Source of the DNA: Pelagicoccus mobilis
Lineage (GTDB): Bacteria; Verrucomicrobiota; Verrucomicrobiia; Opitutales; Opitutaceae
Length of the DNA: 64,000 bases
Assembly (NCBI RefSeq): GCF_016595505.1
Contig: NZ_JAENIL010000021.1
Span: 1 to 64,000 of the forward strand
Direction of reading: 5' to 3'
Position numbers and translations under genes: made by a program. Positions 46,288-55,083 of the stretch are shown here, piece by piece. A model generated the notes under the pieces. It was not told where the DNA came from, did no database searches, and saw nothing but the letters and a program-made list of their open reading frames with translations. Positions within the stretch are counted from its first letter, which is position 1; each line of letters starts with the position of its first letter.

Positions 46288-47703
46288 TTAGTAGCGGGCA
46301 AACTTAGAGTTCTTTGCCCAAAGACCCTTTCCGTAATCCCAACCTTCGCGGACCTTTTCAGGGCGAACGTATCGATTGAGTTCAGGTCGATTGGTGATCC
46401 CCTTCTTCGGATGCCATTCGATGCGGCCGCCGAAACGAGCTGCCAGGACACCGATCAGCATCATCTCCGTATAAGGTGCTGCATAATCAAAGTTTGCTCC
46501 TGGTTCTGGACCTTCACCCTTAATTGCACGAATCCACTCCTTGAACGGCCCACCTGCAACGCGCTCGTACGTTTCTTCTGGATACCCTTCAGCCTTGAAC
46601 GCTTTCATCGTCTCCTTGTCGGCAAGGCGAGGATTATTCGAGCGATTATCCGTGTACCCCACCTGCTTGTCTCCAAAGTAGAGCGTTCCACGGTTTGGAA
46701 GCTTACCCCAGCTCCATGATTCAGGGGCCTTCGGCATAAAGCTACGATCACCATTGTGCCAATAGAAAGTACACGGAGCTTTGCTACCGCGCTTTTTGAA
46801 ATCCCAACGAACTGTGTTTCCATCTGGGACCATCCAATCGTTACCGCCTTCCTTTCTGATTAGCTCCACAGTAACTGGCTCGAACAAGTCGAGTACCCAA
46901 ACGGGAGCATCAGCGATATGAGGCATCCAGTCGCCGAATAGTCCGTTTCCAAAGGCGTTAAAGGGACGCCAGCTCTTAGGATGATAGAGTTCGTTGAAAA
47001 CCGTTCCCGCTTCATTTGGACCAAGCCACAAGTCCCAGTTCAAAGAGCCTGGGATCGGTGACTTCTTCGGCGGGTACACATCGGACTTGTGGAAGAAGGA
47101 ACGACCTTCAGCGAAATCCCTCCACTTCGGCCCCTCGATCCAAGAGTGAACCTCGCGGATTTGGCCAAAGACGTCAGCCTCGTACCATTCCTTCATTTGG
47201 CGGATACCGTTGAAGGTGTGCCCTTGCACAGCCATATTGGTGACAACCTTATACTTCTTCTTCGCTTTCTGAAGTGTCCTAGCTTGCCAAATGTTATGCG
47301 TAAGCGGTTTCTGGGTACACACATGCTTCCCCATCTCCATGGCATGCATAGTCGCTGAGAAGTGGGTGTGGTCAGGGGTGTTGATGCAGACGGCGTCGAT
47401 TTCCTTCTCCATCTTATCGAGCATCACACGGAAATCTGCGAACGTTTTACACTTTAGAAGATGCGGATGGTTATCCGCGTGCTGATGAAACATGCTAGAG
47501 TCAACATCAGCCAAAGCTACGATGTTCTCGTTCCGACATCCCCCGTAAGCCATCCCAGCGATATTGCCGGCTCCGATCATGGCAACGTTTAGGCGGCTGT
47601 TGGCTGGGGCTCCCGCTTTACCAATCGCAAAGCGAACCGGTGCAAATGCAGCAGTAGCAAGGGCAGTTATTTTGACGAAGTTTCTTCGGTTGATTTTAGT
47701 CAT
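46288..47703 (-). CDS. Tat-exported Gfo/Idh/MocA-family oxidoreductase
   Basis: A periplasmic sugar oxidoreductase with bound NAD(P), last gene of the long minus-strand run. Tat motif [10 protein letters not shown] near residues 5-14, then a hydrophobic stretch; Rossmann loop [14 protein letters not shown]; and TQKPLTHN in place of the usual EKP motif. It is a close paralogue of the protein at 17144-18568, sharing long identical stretches ([35 protein letters not shown]). It lies 58 bases after a DUF1080 gene, which makes a secreted oxidise-and-cleave unit likely. In glycoside 3-oxidation pathways described for Bacteroidetes and others, Gfo/Idh/MocA enzymes make 3-keto-glycosides and DUF1080 enzymes cleave them; assignment here is inference. 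Confidence 0.9.
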   Translation of the reverse strand: MTKINRRNFVKITALATAAFAPVRFAIGKAGAPANSRLNVAMIGAGNIAGMAYGGCRNENIVALADVDSSMFHQHADNHPHLLKCKTFADFRVMLDKMEKEIDAVCINTPDHTHFSATMHAMEMGKHVCTQKPLTHNIWQARTLQKAKKKYKVVTNMAVQGHTFNGIRQMKEWYEADVFGQIREVHSWIEGPKWRDFAEGRSFFHKSDVYPPKKSPIPGSLNWDLWLGPNEAGTVFNELYHPKSWRPFNAFGNGLFGDWMPHIADAPVWVLDLFEPVTVELIRKEGGNDWMVPDGNTVRWDFKKRGSKAPCTFYWHNGDRSFMPKAPESWSWGKLPNRGTLYFGDKQVGYTDNRSNNPRLADKETMKAFKAEGYPEETYERVAGGPFKEWIRAIKGEGPEPGANFDYAAPYTEMMLIGVLAARFGGRIEWHPKKGITNRPELNRYVRPEKVREGWDYGKGLWAKNSKFARY

Positions 47704-47761
47704 ATCTAGTCAAAGTAATTTAATGTTCTAAATCTATCCGGGCAATAGCTCCCCTATCTGT

Positions 47762-48580
47762 TCAATCTGTAGTTAGATCCTTGATGCGGATGTTTCGGTA
47801 CATAGAAGAACCGCCTTTCTTCCAGCGACCTCCCGGATGTACTTGGAAAGCAATTGAACCCTTATTGCCCGTTATCGCCTGAACCTTCTCGCTATCCCAG
47901 GCGGATTTCGCGTCCCAATTGCCCGAATTCTTACTCCTCAGGCTTGGAGCACTGTAGGTGCTCCCATCCAGCTCCATAATCTTCACACCATTGATCCAGG
48001 TAGTGATGTGAGGAGCAGTACCAACACAGCGTATTTTGATCTTGTTCCAGTCGTCGACCTTCCAGGTTTTGTTCCAACCTTTAGCATCGATCGCATAGAT
48101 GAGCCCCTCTTTCTCCACTGCGTCGTAGACATCTTTCGCCTTAACGACTCCATCCACTTCGTTCAATAAGATCGGTCGGGAGATATATCCACCTGTGCCT
48201 TGTCCAAAAATGAATCCTACCGATCCGTTTTTGAGATAATCATTCAGAATCTGAATACCTTGCCCTTTTTCATTGCAACGTAGGAAGATCCCAGAGTCGC
48301 AGCCCCAATCTGCCTTGATCTCCATAGTGAGCTCAAAGTCGCCATACTTACCATCGCTGAGTAGCAAGGCTCCTTTTTTGTCCGGCAATTGGAAACAGTG
48401 AAGAGCACCGTCCTTGGCGAAGAAGTTTCCACTTTGAGCAGCATACTTGTCGTTCTCGAACGACTCCTGGTGATGCCATCCATCAAGAGATTTTCCGTCG
48501 AAAATCAATGTTCCCTTCCCAAAGGCTGACAAGCCTCCTGTAGCGAGAGCTAACGATAAAACAATTGTACTAACTTTCAT
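47762..48580 (-). CDS. DUF1080 (3-keto-disaccharide hydrolase-like) secreted protein
   Basis: A concanavalin-like beta-sandwich of the DUF1080 family, members of which are described as 3-keto-glycoside hydrolases. I place the start at ATG 48580, since GAAGGA lies about 11 bases before it and the signal peptide MKVSTIVLSLALATGGLSAF starts there; an in-frame TTG at 48598 would overlap the upstream stop. Features: LIFDGKSLDGWHH, WGCDSGIFLRCNEKGQGIQI, NKIKIRCVGTAPHITTWING and the end GGSSMYRNIRIKDL. It lies between two Gfo/Idh/MocA genes. Its start is one base from the upstream stop, so translation is coupled to the upstream gene. Confidence 0.86.
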   Translation of the reverse strand: MKVSTIVLSLALATGGLSAFGKGTLIFDGKSLDGWHHQESFENDKYAAQSGNFFAKDGALHCFQLPDKKGALLLSDGKYGDFELTMEIKADWGCDSGIFLRCNEKGQGIQILNDYLKNGSVGFIFGQGTGGYISRPILLNEVDGVVKAKDVYDAVEKEGLIYAIDAKGWNKTWKVDDWNKIKIRCVGTAPHITTWINGVKIMELDGSTYSAPSLRSKNSGNWDAKSAWDSEKVQAITGNKGSIAFQVHPGGRWKKGGSSMYRNIRIKDLTTD

Positions 48581-48581
48581 A

Positions 48582-49907
48582 TTACGCAATTCCTTCAATT
48601 TCCCAACCTTCCCGGTAGGTCTTGGTTACGAGTCGATTGGCTTCCCTGTTATTCTTAAATCTCAAATTGTTCACGTCCCACTTCAGAAGCTTATTTGGAA
48701 AGTGAGTTGAGAGGGCCCCAAGCAAAACGATCTCCGTCAATGGTCCTCCATAGTCGTAGAAATCCGCTAACGGCTTCACGTTTTCGCCTTTAACAGCCGA
48801 TACAAAGTCACGGAAGTGGTCGCGTGGAGGAAATTTCGGGTAACGATAGGATTCGTATTTCTTCTGAGGATACGGAACAGGAAGCTTCTTAAAGGGCACC
48901 ATCAAGTGACCTTCCGTCCCCACATATATCGTTCCCTGCTCCTCCATCTGATCTCCAAACACATCGATGATCTTTTTTGGAGGCAGCGCTGCACCATCCG
49001 ACCAAGTCACCTTCAAGGTTTCGCCTTCGGTCATGTCACTCCCCGGGAAAACGTATTCAACCTTTTCATTCAGCGCCCAATTGCTCGCGTTCGGCTGAGC
49101 TCCGACCGACTTTACCGTCAACGGGTAATGTGCATCCAAAGCTCTGAAAACCGGGCTAAGTATATGGCAGCCCATATCACCGAGCGTCCCGGTTCCAAAA
49201 TCGAGACGCTTGCGCCACTGTCCCGGAACATAGTACTTGTCACCGATGAAGGATCGCGATTCTGCAGTTCCTAGCCATAGATCCCAATCCAGGGTCTTTG
49301 GTACGGGATCCTTTCGTTGAGGCAAAGGAGTTGGATCGCCCCACTTCTTGTGACAAAATGCATGGACTTCCTTTACCTTACCGATCACTCCATCCTGAAG
49401 CATCTGGACGGCCAAACGCTCATACATCGAAGATACGTATTGCGAGCCCATCTGGGTCACCAAACCTTCGGACTTGGCGAACTCCGACATGTAACGTGTC
49501 TCCTTCAGAGTGTGGGCGAGCGGTTTTTCACCATAAACAGGTATCCCCATTCGCATCGCTTCAATGGATACAGGGCCATGCATATGGTCTGGGGTCGCCA
49601 CGCAAATAAGATCGAGCTCGTCGCCTTCCTTTTCCAAAAGCTCACGCCAGTCCTTGTAGACTCGAGCGTTGGGATACTTCTCCCGAGACTGCTGCGAACG
49701 GACATCATCGACATCCGCAATAGCAAGCAGGTTGAGCTGCCCAGTTCGCATCAATCCATTGAGATCCGCCGCACCTCTGCCACCGACTCCTACCGCTGCG
49801 AAGTTGAGTTTCTCATTCGCGGATACACCTGGCTTTGCGATTCCAAACAACGGAACCGACATCGTCGTCGCCGCGACTGTCTTGATAAATGAGCGTCTAC
49901 TTCTCAC
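48582..49907 (-). CDS. Tat-exported Gfo/Idh/MocA-family oxidoreductase
   Basis: A second secreted oxidoreductase of the run, distinct from the close pair at 17144 and 46288. Twin-arginine motif SRRSFIKTVA at residues 3-12, Rossmann loop VGVGGRGAADL and a canonical GEKPLAHT motif with Lys. The C-terminal domain carries WRKRLDFGTGTLGDMGCHIL, typical of the secreted family in Planctomycetes and Verrucomicrobia. It is followed one base later by a DUF1080 gene and preceded 27 bases upstream by another DUF1080 gene, so two DUF1080/oxidoreductase pairs are interleaved. Likely periplasmic partner enzymes in 3-keto-glycoside formation and cleavage; the donor cofactor recycling is unresolved. Confidence 0.9.
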   Translation of the reverse strand: MRSRRSFIKTVAATTMSVPLFGIAKPGVSANEKLNFAAVGVGGRGAADLNGLMRTGQLNLLAIADVDDVRSQQSREKYPNARVYKDWRELLEKEGDELDLICVATPDHMHGPVSIEAMRMGIPVYGEKPLAHTLKETRYMSEFAKSEGLVTQMGSQYVSSMYERLAVQMLQDGVIGKVKEVHAFCHKKWGDPTPLPQRKDPVPKTLDWDLWLGTAESRSFIGDKYYVPGQWRKRLDFGTGTLGDMGCHILSPVFRALDAHYPLTVKSVGAQPNASNWALNEKVEYVFPGSDMTEGETLKVTWSDGAALPPKKIIDVFGDQMEEQGTIYVGTEGHLMVPFKKLPVPYPQKKYESYRYPKFPPRDHFRDFVSAVKGENVKPLADFYDYGGPLTEIVLLGALSTHFPNKLLKWDVNNLRFKNNREANRLVTKTYREGWEIEGIA

Positions 49908-49934
49908 GCTAATTCTACTCGCTCCGTATCCAGC

Positions 49935-50624
49935 CTATAACTCCCGGATCTTGATGTTCCGGTACCAAACCGGTGCTCCATGATCCTGAAGCCAGATGGT
50001 TCCCTTAATTTTACCGAAGGTATCCAGATTCTCGAATTTGCTCCGTTCGAACTCTTTAATCCACTCAGGACTTCCGACTTCGACATCGACCACTTTCACG
50101 CCATTCAACCAGTGCTGGAGGCGTTTCCCCTTAGCCACAATCTTGGCCGAATTCCACTCGCCAACCGGCTTGGTCGAGTCGTCCGTCGAACGCCCGAACA
50201 AATCGAACATACCCGCCGCTCGCGAACGATTCCAATCGCGTTTCCCCACCTGCTTCGCGTCGTCTAGAACCTGATACTCGGGACTCCAGCCCTCAGCCGA
50301 GCGATAGAAAACTCCGCTATTCCCGTCTTTAGAAATCTTCCACTCAAATACCAATTCGAAATCAATGAAGGTCTCTTTAGTCGTTAGGGATCCACATTTC
50401 TTACCTGCTGGGCGACTCACCACGCCATCTTCAAGAACCCACTCCCCTGGAGTATTCGCGGTTTGGGTCCACTGATCTAGGTTTCCGCCTTCCAAAAGAT
50501 CAATCCATGGCTTTTTTGCAAAAGCAACAGGCACGGTTACCAATGCCAAAAGCATGGTGCCGAAAAACAACACATCACGCTCTTTTCTTATGGAACAAGT
50601 CGCTCGGGGGTAAAACATCAACAA
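49935..50624 (-). CDS. DUF1080 (3-keto-disaccharide hydrolase-like) secreted protein
   Basis: A second DUF1080 beta-sandwich, shorter (229 residues) than the one at 47762. The N-terminal hydrophobic stretch [19 protein letters not shown] is a signal peptide; the start at 50624 gives a longer n-region than usual and a later start is possible. Family features: [60 protein letters not shown] and the conserved end [20 protein letters not shown]. It precedes the oxidoreductase at 48582 by 27 bases. It starts a sub-run after a 247-base gap behind the DUF1593 gene, in which I see no gene and no clear promoter. Confidence 0.86.
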   Translation of the reverse strand: MLMFYPRATCSIRKERDVLFFGTMLLALVTVPVAFAKKPWIDLLEGGNLDQWTQTANTPGEWVLEDGVVSRPAGKKCGSLTTKETFIDFELVFEWKISKDGNSGVFYRSAEGWSPEYQVLDDAKQVGKRDWNRSRAAGMFDLFGRSTDDSTKPVGEWNSAKIVAKGKRLQHWLNGVKVVDVEVGSPEWIKEFERSKFENLDTFGKIKGTIWLQDHGAPVWYRNIKIREL

Positions 50625-50871
50625 ACCCTTTGCCGGCTAGCTAAAAACTGGGGCAGCGAAAATGGATAAAATTTGAATATTCTCATAAACACCGAAAACA
50701 GCTCCTGTAAGGATGCCGATTGCGGCATGGCGAGACTCCATTACGATCATGAGGACAATTTGGCTAGCCCGTCTGAAGAGTCTGCTCTTTTGCAACACAA
50801 CAAACCGCTGAAGTAGCACACAAAACGACATTCAAGATTCGAATACACATCCTTTGGAGCCTCGGTTTGGT

Positions 50872-51888
50872 TCACTTACTAGCGGCCGAAGCACGGCGTA
50901 GCAACTCGTCACGCATTTTCGGTGACCATTTATGAAAAGCTACCTCGTTTCGTTTCTCAGTTTCAGGGTCATTCGTGCCGTTGCTCTTAAGGTCACCAAG
51001 CCCGACTCCCCAATCGCCAAGCAGCACCCAGTAGGTTGCGGAATCAGAATCGTCGACCGTCTTCTTTCCCTTCAGGTATTTGCCCGTCACATACACAGTC
51101 CCTAAGGCGCTACCTTTGAATTGGTCATAGTATTCCTTCCCTCGAGGGCTCCCTTCAACAATACCGGACTGTCCAATTGCGGCACATTCATAAAACCTTA
51201 CATGCCCGTTTAGAGCTTGTAGTTTTAAGTAGGCAGCAGCATCCGCATCGTTGAAAGCGTTGTGCACATGATCGGGCTTGTCCATCGTCCCGACGTGGAA
51301 ATACGAACTGGTCCAGTGCGATATGAACCGCACCTTCTCGAGAAGGTCATATCGATCAGTGGACACGCAATGGTTAACAAAGACCGCCGCCTCCGTAAGC
51401 ATCCCCCAACAAAGGACATTGATCAACTCATCGCTCTTTTCCACCTCCTCAAACAAGGCTTGTACTGAACCGTATTGATCAAGCGATAGGTAGGCCTTGC
51501 TCTTGTCATACTCCTCTCCGGTGGACCACAAGAATGATTCAACAAAGCGAATCGACTCTGGATAACCGCCGATATTCGCGTTCAGTTTAGGCAGGTCTTT
51601 TTCGTATGCAGCGCCGAAGTGATCCTCCGCCCATTGCTTCATGCTAATCTTCTGCTGTTCCGCATTGGCATTCGCATTCCCGCCGACAACAATTCCCAGA
51701 GTATCAAACATGTTCGCCATCAACAGGTATCCAGCAAGCGCGGACATATCGTCCGGGTCAGTGATGTATTTCCCGGGTGCCCGCTCTAGCCTTTTGTCAG
51801 CACCATCGCTCAGTATCCAAACCTTCGGCTTACCTTCACTCGCTGAAGATAGCACCATAGCGGACGTGACCCATATTAGAGCACCCAT
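50872..51888 (-). CDS. DUF1593 nucleoside-hydrolase-like secreted protein
   Basis: A secreted protein of the DUF1593 / Sde182-type family, with a nucleoside-hydrolase-like fold. The chosen ATG at 51888 has GGGGAG (51897-51902) upstream and begins a signal peptide (MGALIWVTSAMVLSSASEGK). The open frame extends to 52077, but those 63 residues are basic, atypical, and overlap the preceding GH43 gene. The N-terminal strand KVWILSDGADKRLERAPGKY and DPDDMSALAGYLLMANMFDT hold the Asp-rich loop of the fold. Natural substrates are not established, and similar proteins are found in polysaccharide loci. A pair of mutually exclusive hairpins lies between this gene and the GH43 gene. Confidence 0.78.
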   Translation of the reverse strand: MGALIWVTSAMVLSSASEGKPKVWILSDGADKRLERAPGKYITDPDDMSALAGYLLMANMFDTLGIVVGGNANANAEQQKISMKQWAEDHFGAAYEKDLPKLNANIGGYPESIRFVESFLWSTGEEYDKSKAYLSLDQYGSVQALFEEVEKSDELINVLCWGMLTEAAVFVNHCVSTDRYDLLEKVRFISHWTSSYFHVGTMDKPDHVHNAFNDADAAAYLKLQALNGHVRFYECAAIGQSGIVEGSPRGKEYYDQFKGSALGTVYVTGKYLKGKKTVDDSDSATYWVLLGDWGVGLGDLKSNGTNDPETEKRNEVAFHKWSPKMRDELLRRASAASK

Positions 51889-51914
51889 TTTCAGAACTCC
51901 CCTTAAAATGCGCT

Positions 51915-51959
51915 CCCTCCAACAATAGTTCAAATGGAGGGACCGGCTCCCGCCGGTCC
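51915..51959. other. Two overlapping, mutually exclusive hairpins between GH43 and DUF1593 genes
   Basis: GGACCGGC/GCCGGTCC (51940-51947 and 51952-51959) is a perfect eight-base stem with a four-base loop. CCCTCCA/TGGAGGG (51915-51921 and 51935-51941) shares two bases with it, so both cannot form fully. There is no T-run after them on the minus strand. This could be an mRNA-stabilising or attenuating structure that sets the relative amount of the downstream proteins. Confidence 0.5.
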
Positions 51960-52003
51960 GTAACGTTAATCGATAAGCTCTCAAACTCGTCATGTTTCCT
52001 CTC

Positions 52004-53509
52004 CTATAGAGCCTCATACCTAAAATTACTGAATCCGATCTCTCCCTCGCCCGTAGCGAACAATCCAATACGCACACTCAAATAGTCGCCGAGAGCATTG
52101 TGGTCAAAAGAAGCCACTCGAGCAGAGCGTTCCGTTTTCTCCCATGTATTGCCGTCTAAGCTTCTATAGAAGTTCACCGTTCCAGCTCGATTCTCCACTC
52201 GCAGAGATATCGTCTGCTGCTCGGAGAATTCTTCGATCTTCCGTAAGTGGGCTTTGTTGGAGAAATACAGCTTCGTAGGGCTCGCTCCGCATGCTGTATA
52301 AGCTCGCTCATTATAGAATAAGGTCAGTCCACCAACAGCGCCCTTCTCCAGAGTTACATCCACTTGCACTCGATAGGACTCATGCTTAGCCTGGCAGGTC
52401 ACCGGATAGGACTCCCCTGGGTTCTTACCTCTAGCCTTCAAAACAAGACTACCGTTCTCCACGCGATAGCGTTCCGGATCGGCATCCTTGAAAAACTGCC
52501 ACTGGAAGCCCAATTCATCGCCCACAAAATCGTCGGAAAGCGGAAACACGATTCGCTTTGAATTTGGCAACGGACGTTTCATCGGACCGTCGACTGTAGT
52601 CTCTCCTGGCACCTTAAACCATCCATCATCTGTCCATTCGAGCGGTTGCATCAAGACATGGCGACCTCGTTGGGAGAACCCGTTTTTGTATCCATGAAAA
52701 ACAACCCACCATTGGCCGTCCTTGTCTTCGAAAGGCGTGCCATGCCCAGTAGACCACCATTGTTCGGATTCATGCTGAGTCCTGATGATTGGATTGTAAG
52801 GTGAATTCTCCCAAGGACCGATTGGTGATTTTGAGCGTGCGGAAACAACCATATGCCCCGTTGCTGGGCCAGCCGTTCCACCCTGAGCTGTTGTCAGGTA
52901 GTAATACTCCCCTCGTTTCATTAGCTTTGGCGCTTCCAAACATTTTCCTTCCGCCACCCATTCTCGAGGAAACTCCCAACCGTCGTATCCATGTTTCATT
53001 TCACCGGCCACCGACAATCCGTCATCAGCAAGCTGGATATAGTGACCGTGATTCATATGTAGCCACCGCGTTCCGTCCTCACCCACGACATGCCCCGGAT
53101 CGATTCGGCCGATTTTCAGGTCAATCGGATCACTCCATGGACCTTCGATAGAGTCCGCCCAAATCACCCAATTGGTCTTATTCGCAGGAAAATAGATGTA
53201 ATATCGTCCGTTGTGTTTGATCAAATCCGGCGCCCATATGGATCCTATGTTCTCGGTGACCGCATAGGTTACTGGAGTCCAATTGACCAAATCGCTGGAG
53301 CGCCAAATAGGTAATGACGGATAGTAGTGGCATGTGGTGAATACCATGTAATACTCATCGCCGTCCAACAAGATGCTCGGATCCGGATAATCGCCAGTGA
53401 AAATCGGGTTCTGAAACATCCCCTTCTCCTGCGGAGGATTGATTTGATACTGTGCAAGCAGTGCACCCGGAAGCAGGAAACCAAACAAGATCCACTTAAG
53501 CTTATTCAT
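52004..53509 (-). CDS. GH43-family glycosidase with C-terminal beta-sandwich
   Basis: A secreted five-bladed beta-propeller glycosidase (arabinofuranosidase/xylosidase-type clan). Signal peptide about residues 1-20. The active site is visible: Asp43 (TGDYPDPSILLDG, general base), Asp137 (GRIDPGH, pKa modulator) and Glu192 (CLEAPKLMKRGEYYYL, general acid). IWAPDLIKHNGRYYIYFP is the second blade signature. The rest (about residues 330-500) is a concanavalin-like domain (ESYRVQVDVTLEKGAVGGLTLF) of the type often fused to GH43. It is inverting in family. Substrate may be L-arabinose or D-xylose side chains, or galactosyl units in galactan-type members. Upstream gene: a sulfatase, 43 bases away. 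Confidence 0.9.
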   Translation of the reverse strand: MNKLKWILFGFLLPGALLAQYQINPPQEKGMFQNPIFTGDYPDPSILLDGDEYYMVFTTCHYYPSLPIWRSSDLVNWTPVTYAVTENIGSIWAPDLIKHNGRYYIYFPANKTNWVIWADSIEGPWSDPIDLKIGRIDPGHVVGEDGTRWLHMNHGHYIQLADDGLSVAGEMKHGYDGWEFPREWVAEGKCLEAPKLMKRGEYYYLTTAQGGTAGPATGHMVVSARSKSPIGPWENSPYNPIIRTQHESEQWWSTGHGTPFEDKDGQWWVVFHGYKNGFSQRGRHVLMQPLEWTDDGWFKVPGETTVDGPMKRPLPNSKRIVFPLSDDFVGDELGFQWQFFKDADPERYRVENGSLVLKARGKNPGESYPVTCQAKHESYRVQVDVTLEKGAVGGLTLFYNERAYTACGASPTKLYFSNKAHLRKIEEFSEQQTISLRVENRAGTVNFYRSLDGNTWEKTERSARVASFDHNALGDYLSVRIGLFATGEGEIGFSNFRYEAL

Positions 53510-53552
53510 ATCTACACTCTAAGGTTGCGACTCTTCCCCTCCTCTACTTCTG

Positions 53553-55052
53553 TCAGCGGGCTGCATTCTTTCCCTTCAACGGTGCCTTGGCTTCTGGATG
53601 CTTCGCCAAAATCGCTCTCATTTTCTCGAGCACCTCTGGGTGAGTCATTGCGATGTTCTTCGTTTCAAAGGCATCCGCTTTGTAATCATAGAGTTCATAC
53701 TCGGCTTTGCTTTCCGGTGCTCCGGCCTCTTTCCACTGTACCATACGGTAACGCTCAGTCCGGATCGCTCGACCGACGATGTCTTTGCGATTGAATGAAT
53801 GGTAAGCGTGGTTGCGGATCGATTTCCTAGGGTTCTCCAGCACTGGCACGAGGCTAGCTCCATCAAGTCCTTGCGGGACCTCGGGAGCCGGCAAACCGGC
53901 GAGTTCTGTCAAGGTTGGGTAGATATCGACCGTCTCGGCGAAGGCTTTCGTGCTTGTCCCCGGATTAGCGATTCCTGGAGCAACGAAGATCAGCGGGATG
54001 CGGTTATCCTGCTCGTAGTTTGTATGTTTCGTCCAACTACCATGGTCGCCAAAGTGCCAACCATGATCCCCCCAAAGCGCGATAACTGTATCATCGCCCA
54101 TTCCCAGACGATCGAGTTCGTCGATCACCCGTCCGACCTGCGCATCCATATAACTTAGCGAAGCGAAGTACGCATGCATCAGCGTGCGGGCTAATTCCTC
54201 GTCTTGGCCTACACCTTCGGATGGCACCGGAAAATAGTTGGCGACTTCGCCACCTGCGTTTTTGCCAGCATATTCAGGTGCACCGTCAGGCAAGGCATGC
54301 CGTTCAGTTAGTTTAAAACCGCTCGGGTCATAAAAATCCCAATACTTCGTAGGCGCATTGCAAGGAAGGTGTGGCTTGGTGAAGCCTAGAGCGAGAAAGA
54401 AGGGTTCGCCGCTCTTCTTAAATTTTTGCAGACGCTTAATTCCCTCTAAAGCGATTCGCCCATCGGCATAGGCATCGTCATCTACATCCGCCTTTTCCCA
54501 CGCTGCACCTCGAGGTAAACTCCTAACTTCGTTCAGTCGTTGATTCGAGAAAAAGGCCTCTTCACGCGTCAGCTGCCCACCCGTACTTTCCTCGAGGACG
54601 TAGTCGATAACCTTGTCCTTGTGAAAGGGCACACTCCACGACTCGGGATCACCATAGTTACCGTGCCCGATATGAAACACTTTGCCAATCCCTTCCGCAG
54701 TGTAACCGTGCTTCATGAAGTACTGGGTCAAAGTAACTGCTTCCGGAACAACCATTCGGAAGCCGTGACGCAATCCGTAGAGCCCCGTTGAAGTTGAGCG
54801 AAGCCCAACCATCAGGTTGTTACGCGAAGGGGCACAAACCGCTTGGTTGCAATAAGCCCGATCGAAACGGATACCACGCTCCGCCAATCTATCGAGATTC
54901 GGTGAAACTACATGTTCTGCTCCGTAAGTTCCAAACTCAGGCTTCAAGTCGTCGACCAGGATCAAAAGCACGTTCTTTTTCGCTTCGACACTAGCAGCGA
55001 ACAAAGCGATGGAGGCGACAAGAAAGGCTCCTTTTTGTAGTAATACTCTCAT
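53553..55052 (-). CDS. Sulfatase (S1 family), secreted
   Basis: A formylglycine-dependent sulfatase. The signal peptide about residues 1-24 (ending SVEAKKN) is followed by VLLILVDDLKPEFGTYGAEH. CNQAVCAPSRNNLMVGLRST has CxPSR with Cys73. IGKVFHIGHGNYGDPESW and LWGDHGWHFGDHGSWTKHTN complete the active site in the iduronate-2-sulfatase-like manner. Lies 43 bases upstream of the GH43 gene and 31 bases downstream of the GH29 fucosidase on the minus strand. A role in desulfating fucose- or galactose-rich glycan is inferred from these neighbours. Confidence 0.93.
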   Translation of the reverse strand: MRVLLQKGAFLVASIALFAASVEAKKNVLLILVDDLKPEFGTYGAEHVVSPNLDRLAERGIRFDRAYCNQAVCAPSRNNLMVGLRSTSTGLYGLRHGFRMVVPEAVTLTQYFMKHGYTAEGIGKVFHIGHGNYGDPESWSVPFHKDKVIDYVLEESTGGQLTREEAFFSNQRLNEVRSLPRGAAWEKADVDDDAYADGRIALEGIKRLQKFKKSGEPFFLALGFTKPHLPCNAPTKYWDFYDPSGFKLTERHALPDGAPEYAGKNAGGEVANYFPVPSEGVGQDEELARTLMHAYFASLSYMDAQVGRVIDELDRLGMGDDTVIALWGDHGWHFGDHGSWTKHTNYEQDNRIPLIFVAPGIANPGTSTKAFAETVDIYPTLTELAGLPAPEVPQGLDGASLVPVLENPRKSIRNHAYHSFNRKDIVGRAIRTERYRMVQWKEAGAPESKAEYELYDYKADAFETKNIAMTHPEVLEKMRAILAKHPEAKAPLKGKNAAR

Positions 55053-55083
55053 TACACGGAAATCAGCTTATCTCTCGAAGGAC

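Noticed and set aside
50637-50831. Small minus-strand open frame (64 codons) in the gap between DUF1593 and DUF1080 genes
   Set aside because: No ribosome-binding site, signal peptide or homology-like pattern; composition fits non-coding sequence.
51889-52077. N-terminal extension of the DUF1593 protein
   Set aside because: Basic, non-family residues that precede a good signal peptide; the ATG at 51888 has a proper ribosome-binding site.
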